A stretch of DNA of 64,000 nucleotides from Globomyces pollinis-pini (Eukaryota; Chytridiomycota; Chytridiomycetes; Rhizophydiales; Globomycetaceae): assembly GCA_025399215.1 (NCBI GenBank), contig MU621127.1, positions 1 to 64,000 on the forward strand, in the 5' to 3' direction. Positions 33,011 to 44,553 of this stretch are shown in pieces. Within the stretch, counting starts at the first letter, position 1. Each line of letters begins with the position of its first letter. Both the position numbers and the translations under genes were made by a program. Under the pieces are notes generated by a model. That model had not been told where the DNA came from and ran no database searches. It was given only the letters and a program-made list of their open reading frames with translations.

Positions 33011-34227
33011 TTTGGTTGACCAATGACTTTGTCTTTGCCTTGTTTTTATAAGGCTTGACGTGGCTGTCAAGGCCGGATGAAACAACGGTCCGAGCTTTGG
33101 TGATTGACATTACCTTCAAACGGTGAATATTCAAAAATTGAACCTTTGTTATCACCTTCAGTCCAGGTAATTTGGTAAAGCTATAGAAAATGGCAATGTC
33201 TATCAAATACGGAAGTTTTGGTTCTCGGGTTCTAAAAATAACGGAATTATAGTCCATTCAACACTTGGTACCCCCCCAAAAAAAAATTCAGATCCCAGTG
33301 TTTCATTACGAAACATTCAAAGGGGTTTATCCTTCACTCTGCACTAATGATCAGTTTCATCCTTAGGCACTGCATAATCAATTTGCATTATGTAATCAAA
33401 CCGAATGAAACTCTGTACTATTCAATATTTGGATACTTTATACTCCAAACTTGTGTCCCTAACTGGACGTAAATCAAAACAGTGGTATTTAATAAACACA
33501 AGCATTTCGCTTGGAAGGTTCATAACGATTTTGGTTAGCGTTTCATTACTAAGTGATTTACTAAGTATATGATTGTCTAAATCGGAGGAGGATTGAAACA
33601 CATACATAGTGAAAAAGGGTTGGACATAATGTAGTGAAAAAGGCTTAAAGCAGACTCAATTCGAAGTTTCATACAATACAACTGTTCCAGGTACTTTATT
33701 CATTGTGAAACACCGAAGTTGGAGTATCCTCATTTGAAAGAATTTGCAAAATAATGAATGGAGTAAATTCAATCTGACATTTCAAATATGGTAATTAATT
33801 TTTCAATACATTGCTGTGTGGTATTGTGTATTGGTAAGGCCAAAAATCTGCCATGCCTCCACGTGGTTAGTTCATTCAGGTTCCGGTTTTTTTTGATTGA
33901 AAGGCAATGTTCAATCAAAACTCGATGCAGCAAAGAGGCTCTATTTCATTAGAGTTGAAGTATTTCGCTCGAGCCTGGCCCCGGGCGATTTTAATTTATC
34001 GATTACAATACGATTGTTTATTATTCTAAAAACTTGTTTCTCATTGGATCTAAATATAAACAACTTGGCAGTAACTAGGATTCAATAGAATGGCGTCAAG
34101 TGTTTAAAAGCGAATTCTTTTTGAGGGCGTGATTTGAATCCAAATTGTCACACAAATACGACTCAAGCCAAAAAGGTTGGCAATACTACTTTTATCTTTT
34201 AATATTACAGATGAATATTTAGTTTAT
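33011..34227. other. Intergenic region, nothing recognised
   Basis: About 1.2 kb of promoter and 3' flank. Short open frames at 33422-33607 and 33897-34088 lack any family signal. A CCCCCCAAAAAAAA run lies near 33274. Confidence 0.5.
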
Positions 34228-36579
34228 TTAACTTGGATAGTAGCTCCAGCCTCCTCCCTCTGGGTTGACAATGACTTGGCGTGGATCAACATCTAAGAAA
34301 TGAATACATACATCACTTACTTAATGTACAAGGATCACAAAGAGTTCGGTTGGACTGTTTAGAAAGACATGATTTACAGATTTGTCGATGACAATTTTTA
34401 CAGTCGTGCTAAAAAAGAATAAATGGATTCAAACTTACTTTTCCGTTCAGGAGTGAAAAAGACTCCAAACAGAGCCCACATTTTGAGGTTTCAAACTAAA
34501 CAATTAAATAAAAAATGAAAACCTTGGATGAAGATAGATGAATAGTGTTTTTGAAATTTCCTCCAATTTCAACACTATCATCCATACTAGAAGAAGAAGC
34601 ACGGGACAGGCCACCAGAATCCATTGAAAATCTACCCCATAAACCAGAAGTTCGCTTGTCTCGTATGGTTGGCTGGGAATATTCAAATGAGCTGGAATTG
34701 CGCCGATCCGTTGGGCTGTCAAGGAAGTCAATAGACGGTGGGATATGTACTCTAAACCTACGCTCCTCTATCAATGAGGGCAAACATGTATCACACACTC
34801 GAGACTTTTTCTCTCCATCCTTGTTTGGAATAAAAAAAGAGTTTCTTGAACAACCATGACATGCAACAATACCGCAAGATCGACAATGATGCCGTCTGAT
34901 AAAAAAGGAAAACTTTTTGAAGCAGACCAAACAGTTCAAAGCATGTTTATCGGGCATCTTAAGGTCAAAACTTAGTATATCTTTACCCAAACTGGCGCAT
35001 CAAACTCTACAGACGGCGATGTTGAAGGCAGAATGTCCCGTTGAATAGTATCGTGAGCTAACCACCAATCAGAGATAGCACCCTGAATAGCAGACATCCA
35101 CTCAACTTTTAGTTCTAGTGTATCTGTGTAAACGGCAAAAGACTTTTCTCTACTAACAATCTGAAACACATATTGAGTTGACACTATGTATTAATTTCAT
35201 CCAGTTACAATCAGAAGAAGGGGAATCTACTAGTCTGCAATTCTCCAAAGGTATCAGTCGATGGAAATGAAAATGATCTTCCAATAGACTGGGGCTACCA
35301 TAAATAATAATATCTGAAAACAGAAACAATTCACGAGGTTGATCCGCTCTTCGACAAATCTAAAGGTAAGTGAATTAATAAATTTTACTTTCTTTACTCC
35401 ACCTCTCTTTATAAACTTTCGACCAGGCTGCAGCAAATTCTACAGTGAGAAATCAAATTCATTATACCTCTTTTAATCCAATCAAGGATTTTTGGATATC
35501 AACCATCTTCAACATCATCTCATGTTCTCGAATGGTTTCGTTAACATACGTAGCAACTACGCATTAGCAACTTACAAACAAACCTTCTGATACCATAGCA
35601 ATAGCCTTTTTCAAATTCTCATAATCAGCATGATCGACAGGTGTATGTTTGAATAAATCCTCCAGTAACATTTTATATCTATCGTCAAGAACGCAAAACA
35701 TACCGTGGAATTCTTTGAACAGGCATAATTAAGAAAGCTTGAAGAACTAGATTATGGCTTTCAGGATGATGTTGATTTTTCTTTAGAAACTTTGCAAATT
35801 CTGGATTTTTCGTATTTAAATCAGATACCAAGGACATTGAATTGTTGAACTTTGTAACGTATAAGGAATAGATCTTCAAATATGGGATCTATTCAAAATG
35901 GAATTAACAAAAAGAAATGAACAAATACCAAATTCAAGAAAATGTCACCAGTTTGATCTAAACCTTGATTCCAATGAATAATCCGATCTTGCAATTGATT
36001 TCGAAGTTCTTGGTTGGTTGCTAAAATGCCTTCATGAGAATAAAAGATATCATGGATGACTTTTCTAGGGATAATCTCATTTGGGGTATCTGATAATTTC
36101 AATAACGGTTCAATATAATGATTTTTCAAAAACAGTAGATCCGAAACATATCTAATTTCACTATCAACGATTTCATTCATGATTTTCCTTCTTTTGTTTA
36201 TTTGGTTCTGTTGTTGGTCTAGCAATAGATTACGGTGTGTTTGATCGTAAATTGCTTCAGAACTAGTAGATGAGAAGATTGAATTTGTATTTGAATTGAA
36301 ACTGGCGATTGAGAATCGATGAGAAGATGGAATTTGAGTTGGTGAATACAATTCATGAATTTCGTCGTCTTCTTCATCCTCAACCGTTGCTTTTGTTTTT
36401 ATAAATAGTTTCCTCTTCGGTGGTAAAGTACCTTGTTGGTGTACAAGATCATCCTGATTATCATCCAATTCTTCTTGAATTGTTTCCTCTGAAGTGAATT
36501 GATTTGCAGAGAGTGAATTCGAAGGTTTCTTCAGAGATTCATTATTCAGATCCACTAACCCACAGGAAACAGATTCCAT
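34228..36579 (-). CDS. FGD-like Rho guanine-nucleotide exchange factor: DH-PH-FYVE plus second zinc finger
   Basis: A multi-exon gene on the minus strand, starting MESVSCGLVDLNNES and ending at the TAA 34228-34230. A Ser-rich, acidic N-terminal region precedes the DH domain (I-M-N-E-I-V-D-S-E-I-R-Y-V-S-D-L, later M-P-V-Q-R-I-P-R-Y). The PH domain follows and ends S-F-A-V-Y-T-D-T-L-E-L-K-V-E-W. Next is a FYVE finger (C-L-V-C-F-K-K-F...R-R-H-H-C-R-S-C-G...C-D-T-C). After a Ser-rich spacer come three small exons with a second Cys-rich finger (C-G-L-C-L-E-S-F...C-K-N-C-H...C-K-S-C...C-D-P-C). Normal FGD proteins end with a second PH domain, not a second finger. It probably activates Cdc42/Rho on PI3P membranes. 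Confidence 0.86.
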
Positions 36580-36929
36580 AAAGAAAGTAAAGAATTAGTG
36601 ATGTTTTGTTTATGGCAATGTGATGTCACATCTGACATCTCTAAAAGACATTGCATTGACATGCCAAAAAATAAAAATGGAAGTTGATTTAATAGGATTC
36701 TGGTTCTCTTAAACTGTTTATTCTTATGATCCAATAAATGGTGGGATGACCATTTGGTCCCCTTTTGTTTTTGGTCAACAATCCATCAGGAATGTAATTG
36801 GTTACACAAATTCACCAAAACAGTATATTCGATCTCCCCTTTACATTTCATTTCATTTAAATTATCAAAAATATATTAAGTACATCTTCCAATAGTCATT
36901 TACGAACACAGGACTATCAAATGTCAAAT
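36580..36929. other. Intergenic region, nothing recognised
   Basis: Upstream region of the RhoGEF and 3' flank of the zinc-finger gene. AT-rich, no gene. Confidence 0.5.
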
Positions 36930-38154
36930 TTAGAGTGACTTCATCGAAGGACAACGGGCTCCTTTAATATGTATGGTGAGATGATCCTTTCTTCGGAACT
37001 TCTTGGAACAACCACCACATTGAAACTTACGTTCATTGGTATGCACCTTAGTGTGTCGAATTAAATCGTGCTTTCTTGCAAACTTCAATGTACAGTTTCC
37101 GTGCTCGCATGCGAACGGTTTCAACTGTTCATGTGTTGATGTTATGTGTAATTTTAAGGTATATGCTCTTGTGTAAGCTACATAATTAGTATTTCAAAAT
37201 CGGCTTACCGTTGTTACAACCACTATGTGGGCATTTGTGGATCTTTTCACAATCTGGTTGGACGGATTCAGTATCCAATGATTCAGTAGGCGATAAGTTC
37301 ATTTCAAGATATGGAGGTGATGATATCACTTGCGAATATGTGGATGTTGACAGTATTTGAGCGTATGAAGGAGACGGTTGGATTTGACCATATGAAGGGG
37401 ATGGTTGAATTTGGATGTATGATGGAGATGGTTGAATCTGGTTGAATGATGGAGATGGCTGGATCTGATTGAATGATGGTGAAGGCTGTATCTGAGTGTA
37501 TGATGGAGAAGGTTGGATTTGTGCATATGAGGGGGATTGTTGTATTTGAGAATGCATTTGACTAAAAGCCGAAGAGTCCATCTTAAAATTGGGAGAAACT
37601 TGCCCCTGAGATTTGAAAGGTGCCAAGAAATTGGGTGATTCTGGTGTCTTGGTAGATGACGAAGGGCTTTTGGAATCAACTTCAGTTGAAATGGTGACAT
37701 TATCAGAGAAGAAAAGGGTATTATTCATATCATTAACCAAGAACGCTTCATTAAAATCTTCAGCGTTGCCTTCATCTAGTACATCACCAAGAATATCATC
37801 CAAAGAATCATATTGAAACTTGGAATTGCTATACAAACTGAAATTCACATTATTTCTTTCATTTGGGAGTGAGAGGGATGATTGAGTTGGTTCATTAGGG
37901 GTCATTGAGACAGAGTATGAGGGAGAGGCTGCATATGAATTTGCAGGTGAAATTGCATAAGAGGTAGCAGGGGATATTCCATAAGCATTTGGACATCCCA
38001 AGAAAGAATTTGCAGGAGATACCAAGTACGAATATGCAGGAGACTTCAAGTAAGCAGCAGGTTGTCTAAAAGTGTTTTTCTGATACACGTTTTGTGGATC
38101 ATTTGATAAATTCAAAGTTGAATCTAAGGGAGGAGTAGGAAACAAATGGGACAT
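36930..38154 (-). CDS. C2H2 zinc-finger transcription factor with QIQPSPSY tandem repeats
   Basis: Exons on the minus strand are 38154-37209 and 37177-36930, giving 397 residues; the intron is 31 nt. The start is MSHLFPTPPLD; a longer frame to 38196 exists. The N-terminus has S-P-A-x-S-Y-type repeats. The family blocks are D-S-L-D-D-I-L-G-D-V-L-D-E and N-D-M-N-N-T-L-F-F-S-D-N-V-T-I-S. About seven tandem copies of QIQPSPSY/F-x follow at roughly 37340-37560. The three C2H2 fingers include K-F-A-R-K-H-D-L-I-R-H and K-F-R-R-K-D-H-L-T-I-H. It is the closest relative, in this window, of the 31.8-33.0 kb gene, probably from tandem duplication. The repeat may serve as a phosphorylated or activation region. 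Confidence 0.86.
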
Positions 38155-38697
38155 TAGGTACTTGGGATAGAAACCTTTGGTTTTAAATAGAAACAAATCC
38201 AGGCTTTTGTGCTTTCAATTCGTGAAACATTCCATTGATTATGAAACTACTTTTGCAAGGGAACTTTCTTTAGGATCGCCCAATTACGAGGCTCACAAGG
38301 GACCTTCGGGTTGTTCAGCCGTGAGTAACTTACCATCTGTAGAGCTATGGGTCGGTGGTTGACCTATGGTCTAACCCTGATGGTTCGATTTGTATTGATT
38401 AGTATCCTCTCACTTTGTCCATCTATTTCCATCCAACTCTGAAACCGAATTTTTTGGTTTGGTCCCAGTGCAAGTTGACTTGGAACCCTCCAAAAAAACA
38501 TATTTACCTATTCCAAATCCGAGTTCCTATTCTTTAATCTTCATCCATAAATACTAAAGCTGTAAGTTGCAATTCTTTATTGTTTGATAGCTTTACAAAA
38601 TAGACTAATTTATAAACTCACATGTAAGTTTGAAACAGTAAGTATGACTGAATAAAAAGATCGTTTATTTTAAATAAGAAGGGAATAGGAAGAAAAA
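38155..38697. other. Intergenic region, nothing recognised
   Basis: Promoter of the 38.2 kb zinc-finger gene and 3' flank of the small peptide gene. No frame worth calling. Confidence 0.5.
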
Positions 38698-38850
38698 TCA
38701 ACGCCAAAAGTAATTTAAAACTCCTTCAGGTTGTTCGATAAATATGTCTTCACTTTGACTGGTAATTAAAGGTGGATCTTCTTCAATGGGAGCACCATAA
38801 ACTACTGGCAAAGAAACAATCAATAACAAGATTTTGGAAAGAAAATTCAT
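38698..38850 (-). CDS. Small secreted peptide precursor, 50 residues
   Basis: Starts MNFLSKILLLIVSLPVVYGA, a textbook signal peptide with a G-A or A-P cleavage site near residue 19-20. The predicted mature part is about 31 residues, acidic and Pro-rich (A-P-I-E-E-D-P-P-L-I-T), ending L-N-Y-F-W-R. No Cys are present, so it is unlike knottin-type effectors. An in-frame Met at 38880 would add ten residues ahead of the signal and is less likely. I know no family. It lies alone between the zinc-finger gene and the Caf120-like gene. The short length leaves real doubt. Confidence 0.5.
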   Translation of the reverse strand: MNFLSKILLLIVSLPVVYGAPIEEDPPLITSQSEDIFIEQPEGVLNYFWR

Positions 38851-38999
38851 TGAAGAGTTGTAAAGTTTGAGAAAATACAAATGACAAATCTAATAGTTTA
38901 ATTTCCGATAAAATCTCCGACAAAACATGACTAATTATCACAATTTTCAGAGTTTAAATGATAGAAATAGGGAGGATTATATTGAACCGATTATATAGT

Positions 39000-41900
39000 C
39001 TATTGTGAATCATCACTAACACTTCCTTCATCAGACTCGCTAACACTTCCTTGCTCACTAGAATCTATCTGGGTTGTTTTCTGAGGTTTGGTAGATGTAG
39101 CAGTAAAATAATTGATGGGTTGTCGAGTTGTATGATTCGTAGCCATCACGTTTGGTGATTGAATTACATGGACAGGGCTTTGGTACCCGATCAAAGGTGC
39201 AACGGGTTGTTGCATTATAGGGGTATTACTGTACGTAATGGGCTGCATTTGAACTGTTTGAAATGAAGTCTGACGTTGTTCTTGTTGCATTTGCATTTGT
39301 TGGGCATATGATAAAGGACGTTTTTGAGTTGCAGGTGGTGTGGATTGGATTTGAAAATTTCTCAACATTTGTTGTTGCTGTTGTTGCTGATGTAACAACA
39401 TTTGTTGAGCCATTGCACTATTTTGTCTGGTTGCTTGAGCACTCTGACGAATTTGCAGTTTCTGTTGTTGGTTCATTTGTTGTACTAAATATGGGTTTCT
39501 TTGATTCATCAACTGCTGTTGATATGTTCCAGGTGTATACTGATGAGAATGTGATGCATCCACTAGTTCTCCTAATGGTATATCTGTATCATCAGACTCA
39601 GAACCATCAGAGTGTGTCGATTCAGTCTTTTCTGATACTGAACCACCAGAGTTTGAGGTAGTATCGGATACAGATCCAACCGAGGATTTTACTTTACCAG
39701 ACTTTGTAGACCTACTAGCAGAAGAAGTTGCAGACGTTCCTGATTCAGAAGCAGCATAGTTAGTTTTTATTGGTTTGGCCTTTACTTTCTTTGCCAATTG
39801 CGTAAGCGGTATATCTTCATCTTCACTATCAGAAAGTGTTGATTTGGTCGCCTTTGATCCACTTGTAACACTATCGGTTCCACTACTCTCATCTGCCGAT
39901 TGTTCATCTGATTCTGATCCACTACTGGATTCGGAAGAGGAAGATGTAGCATACGATTCTGACTGTGATTCGCTAGCACTAGAAGCTTCCTTTTTGTTAC
40001 GAACAAAGATATCGGTGGATGCTGCCGAACTGCCTGGTTTTTTCCATTGCAAGTTTGGAATAGCATAAGGATTATGAGCTTGCAAGAGATGGGCCATTGG
40101 TGAATTGGGTCCTGTAGGAGTGCCGAGCATTGGGTTTCTGATTGGTCGATCATCTTCGTCATCTATCCCTGCTTGCGCCATTAAAAGACTTATGTTGGAG
40201 GCCATGGTATGCATCATTTGAATCACCATCGGATTGGATTGTTCAGATGGGTTCTTTAGCAGGTATATTAATTGCTCCAACATTGGGTATAGTTGCGCTA
40301 ACATTTGATTGGTACCTCGATCATCATCCGAATGAAACACACCTGTTTTCTTAAAGTTTTCCATCTCTTTTCGACGTTTATCTAACTGCCCTAGTAAACC
40401 ACCTTTGAGTGTTGGCTTATTTTTGTTGGGGTCGACTTCACCTAATAATGGACCAGCTCTGCCGCTGACAGACCCTTCGTAATAAGATCCATCCCGCTTG
40501 TTTTGAAGCTATAATGTTATTACTCGGTCGAAGTTTCAACATACCAGTAAATTCACCTCTGGCTTATTATTGGTAACAATACCTACCAAAGGACCTGCAA
40601 TTGGTTGTTTAGGCGGTTGAATGAGCGATTGACGGCCAAGCAAAGAATTGTCCTAAAGATTACACTTTGGAATTTTACCAATATCAACTCAGGTTTAGGC
40701 GCAATGCCAATATACGACTGTCGATTACCAGGAACCAAAGACGCACGATTGGGGCCAAGAATTGAAGACCTAATACCACCATTTTCCAGTTGCGATTGTT
40801 GTCCAAGCAAAGAATTCTCCTAAATATTAAAACATCAAAAATTTACCAGTAGCAGTGTTTCTCTTTTGTTTGAAATACCAGTAACAAGAGGACCTTGAGG
40901 CTCTTCAAATAATAATGGTGGTTGGGAGATCTCGCTAAGCCGTTTCTGGTCTATTGGTGTACTTGAACCAACCAACAACGAATTTCGTGGTGCATCGCCA
41001 CTGACTAACAATGAATTCCTGTATGCCAGGCCATCTTCTACTTGAGAAATACTGCTTAATCGTTTATCGGCAGCAGAAGGTGGTGGAAGTTGTGAATGAT
41101 ACTTTCGCGCTAATTTCGCTTGTTCCTTCTCTTGAATTTGAGCAATAAGAGAATGTTTTCCGTAAACTTGAAAATCTTCCTTTTCTTCCTTCTTTTCCAC
41201 TTCTTTTCCAATTCCAAGACTTAACTGTTGTTGATACTACCGGTTAATTGCAAAGTAAATACCCCAATTCCAGGTGCTTCTTTTTCTGAAGTTTCAGATT
41301 CATCTTCACTTAAACTGCCCTCATCTGATCGTTCTTCTTCAGAAACACTTCCCTCTCCATCGCTGCTACTGCTTTCGGCCACAGGTGGTTCCGGGGCCTC
41401 TTCTTTATCAGGAGATGTTATTACAGTCTCAGGAATAGGAACTGGTTTTACCATTCCTGCTGCACCAACCATACTCGCCAATATTGGACCTAGCCAAGGT
41501 GTCACATTTGCCATAGCCTCAACCAACACTGATGGGTGAGGTTTGCCAGTTTGAACATTATTATCTGATAATACTTCTAAAACAGTTTCAGTCCATTCCC
41601 GTAGTTGAGATATTTTGAATAGAATTTCATTTCGATCACATACTCCTCGTTCCCATTCACCAGTAGCAATGGATTGACACCAATGACGTAGTTTATCTTG
41701 TGTGGAAAAAGAAACTTTCTGTGCTAAATAATGACTATATAAGGAAGTAGTTTCTTGTTGTGAACAGTTGGGCATTGCCACACCACCAATCTCACCTAGG
41801 GATAGATATAACTGTGTTGGCCATGTCACATGTACAAGTTGCGTTGGGGCATCAACTTCAGGTCGAGGTGGGATCTTGGTCATTTCCTTGATTTCTTCTT

Positions 41901-44216
41901 CACACTGTGGTCCCAAAAAATCAATCCCGAATGAAATCAGGGTGACAGTGATCCATCGAATCGCTTCCATGGTAGAAGGGGCAATAATAAGTAATTCTAA
42001 TGGTGCAGGTCTACTGTCACTTCCTTCAATTAACCGAGTTAAATCGAATAGATTTGTCACATTTGGTAATCCTTTTGCAAAGTTTATAAAACTCCTTTTG
42101 GCAGGAGGGATCGACTGTGGATCAACTTTAGAGGGAGGTAAAGCAAATGAACCCTGCAATTTAGCCATCGTTACTTGATCCCTTTCAACCAACTCTGAAG
42201 TATCCGGCCAAATTGCAGATATTGTCTTTACATCTTCAAAAATAAACAAAGGCTCTTTGGATTTCTTCATGGCAGCCTTTGATTCGTAGAATAACATAGT
42301 TCCACGTTTCGATGCATCCACCACCTTTTCTTTTTTCTTTCTAAAGAACTTTTTGGAAATCCCACTTGACGCATATGCCTCCTCTCCAACTTTGGATGTA
42401 ACAACAACATGGTATTCTTGCCAAACATTTGAATATGGTTGACGTATTTGTAATGGACCCTCATAACGGACGTCCCCTCTATATAAATGAGATGTAAATG
42501 GTTTGACATCAAAATCATCCCAGGTTCTGATTTTAGTAGGTTGTTTCATAAGTCGATACGTGAATAGGGTATTTAACTTGGCAAGTTCAAATATGGAGAG
42601 TCGTATAGCCGCTACCCAATGATTCACCTGGATCATTGAGGCAGCTGATAGTAAGTACAAGTTAGAACAAGCCGAAGTAAATGCGAAATGACAAGAGTAA
42701 GGAATTGGTGGTGGTGGTATTCCTAGGGTAAACTTTTAAATGATACCTGGAAACGAAACTTTTTGGAAATCTTGATCAAATAATTCCACTTTTGCTTCTG
42801 CGATATTGATATACAATGGCTCGGGTTGATAAGACTTGATTGCAGCCATCAACTCTAAAGGCGGATCCAACTCGTTTTTAATGAATTGGTCAGTAGATAA
42901 ATCAGCTGTATATGGAAATGATGCTAATTCTTCAGGTACTCTCCATAGATGTAAAACGGGTCCCCATAGTTCCATCCACCATTTAGACCAAAAACTATCA
43001 CTGGCAATAATTTCTTGTGGAGTCTTGTTGAATAGGGTGGTACCATTGGCTCCTAATGCATTCAATTTATAAACAAATCCACAATGGTAGAATTTGTTTC
43101 GATGGGTAGTAATTAAAGAATTGACCTGTGATATCTCTGGTGGTCCATTAAAGGAAACTACTAATGGAACTTCAGCCTGTTCAACTTCTGGTTCAACGAT
43201 GGGTGTCTCTTGTTGTTGTGATTGAATTTGAGCAAGCTGTTGCTGTGCTACAGCTAAATGTTCATCAGTTTCAATTTTTTGATATTGTCCTTGTTGGTCC
43301 AGGTAATGTGTGAGTGGTGTGGTGGCCAAAAGAACATTTTGGTGGTCTATATATTGCTTTTGTGCAAGTATAAGGTGTTCTTCTGTAGTTATATCTTGGT
43401 AAGCTCCATTTTCATCAACATAATGAGTCAATTGGACTTGCTGTGACGCTTGTTGTTGCAAGGTGGCTTGATGTTCAGCAAGTTGTTTCTGTGCCAATAA
43501 GAATTGCTCTTCTGTTTGAATTTCTTGATATTCACCGTTTTCATTTACAAAATGAGTTAGTTGCTGTAATTCTAAAGATTGTGGACGTTGAGCGGTTTGA
43601 TTGGCGAGAAATTCCTGTTGTATTTGAATGGCTCGCTGTTGTTCAGATACTTGCTGCTGCATAGCAATTTGTTGTTCGGGTACTTGTTGTTGAATAGCAT
43701 TTTGTTGTTCAATATATTTAATATATTTTTGTTGTTCTGTAACTTGTTGTTGAGCTAATATTAAATGCTCATCAGTGGTAATTTCTTGTGGATTTCCATT
43801 TTCATCAAGGTAATGTGTTAATCTTGTCGGATCCAAAATAAACTGGTTTGATGGTAGTGTTAATGTAGGTTGGGTGGAATTTTGAGTTTCTTGAATTGAA
43901 AGTGGAGTCTGATTTTCATGAGAGTCATTTCCAGTCCTTGGAATAGGTTCTGAATCCGTTCCAATATTTAAATCCGTTGATTTAGTAGTTAATAAATTGT
44001 TTTGAGTTGGTTCTTGAGTTGCTGAAATGATGAGATTAGTTTTTATAGTACCAGGTTGAGATTCCAATTGATTTGATGATATATTATTTTGTTCTTCTGA
44101 TATATCGGAATGGTCAGATGAAGATTCAGTTCCTATCAGAGTTAAAAGGTGTCATATTAAAGGTAAATGAATCATGGTATAAGGATAACAAAGGGCCAGT
44201 TACCTGATGAAGACAT
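39000..44216 (-). CDS. Caf120/Skg3-like PH-domain protein with Q-rich repeats
   Basis: Seven exons on the minus strand: 44216-44204, 44132-about 42748, about 42723-41263, 41224-40847, 40819-40679, 40652-40545 and 40508-39000. They total 1,664 residues; introns are 71, 24, 38, 27, 26 and 36 nt. Residues about 100-310 are Gln-rich with four L-T-H-Y-x-D-E-N-G repeats. The PH domain shows F-W-S-K-W-W-M-E-L-W-G and, after a junction, N-L-Y-L-L-S-A-A-S-M-I-Q-V-N-H-W-V-A-A-I-R-L. A second conserved block contains R-T-W-D-D-F. This pairing is seen in yeast Caf120 and Skg3, linked to CCR4-NOT and bud-neck signalling. The long tail is Ser/Asp-rich, then Gln-rich. It is larger than the yeast proteins (about 1,000-1,060 residues). 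Confidence 0.8.
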
Positions 44217-44553
44217 ATGAATTGAATTATTTTTTGCAAAGGCTTTCGCGTAAAGGGAACAAAAGGCACTTGATAGTAATCTGTTATAAAAGATTATCAT
44301 CAAAGTATCCAAGATTTTATTCATTGGATTGAAGTAACAAGTACCTTAAATCATACCTGTTTTTATACTCGTTAATATGCTACAAGACACACATTTCATA
44401 TGCTACAAGACACTTATTTCATATGCTACAAGATACTCATACTATCCTATATACTCATTTAATATCCTATACGATGATGTGTGAATGGCTGCATTCTATC
44501 ACTCAGCCTCATTCTCTCCATTCCGAATTTGGTGGGTTTCTTCTTCTCTAAAA
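44217..44553. other. Divergent promoter between Caf120-like and chitin synthase genes
   Basis: No gene, but a 23-bp tandem repeat lies at 44376-44444. An in-frame ATG at 44485 could extend chitin synthase by 23 residues, but the sequence there does not look conserved. Confidence 0.6.
44376..44444. repeat. 23-bp tandem repeat, three units
   Basis: Units start at 44376, 44399 and 44422, each beginning TATGCTACAAGA. The first two differ at two to three bases and the third is more diverged. It sits in the shared upstream region of two divergent genes, so it may be regulatory. Confidence 0.8.

Noticed and set aside
37326..37700. 124-codon frame with HHS and LLH repeats
   Set aside because: It is a frame shift of the QIQPSPSY repeat in the zinc-finger gene.
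39263..40068. Plus-strand frames of 97-132 codons
   Set aside because: They are antisense shadows of the Ser- and Gln-rich exon of the Caf120-like gene; repetitive codons leave the opposite strand open.
41228..42178. Plus-strand frames inside the Caf120-like gene
   Set aside because: Antisense shadows of the coding exon; no start context and no family match.
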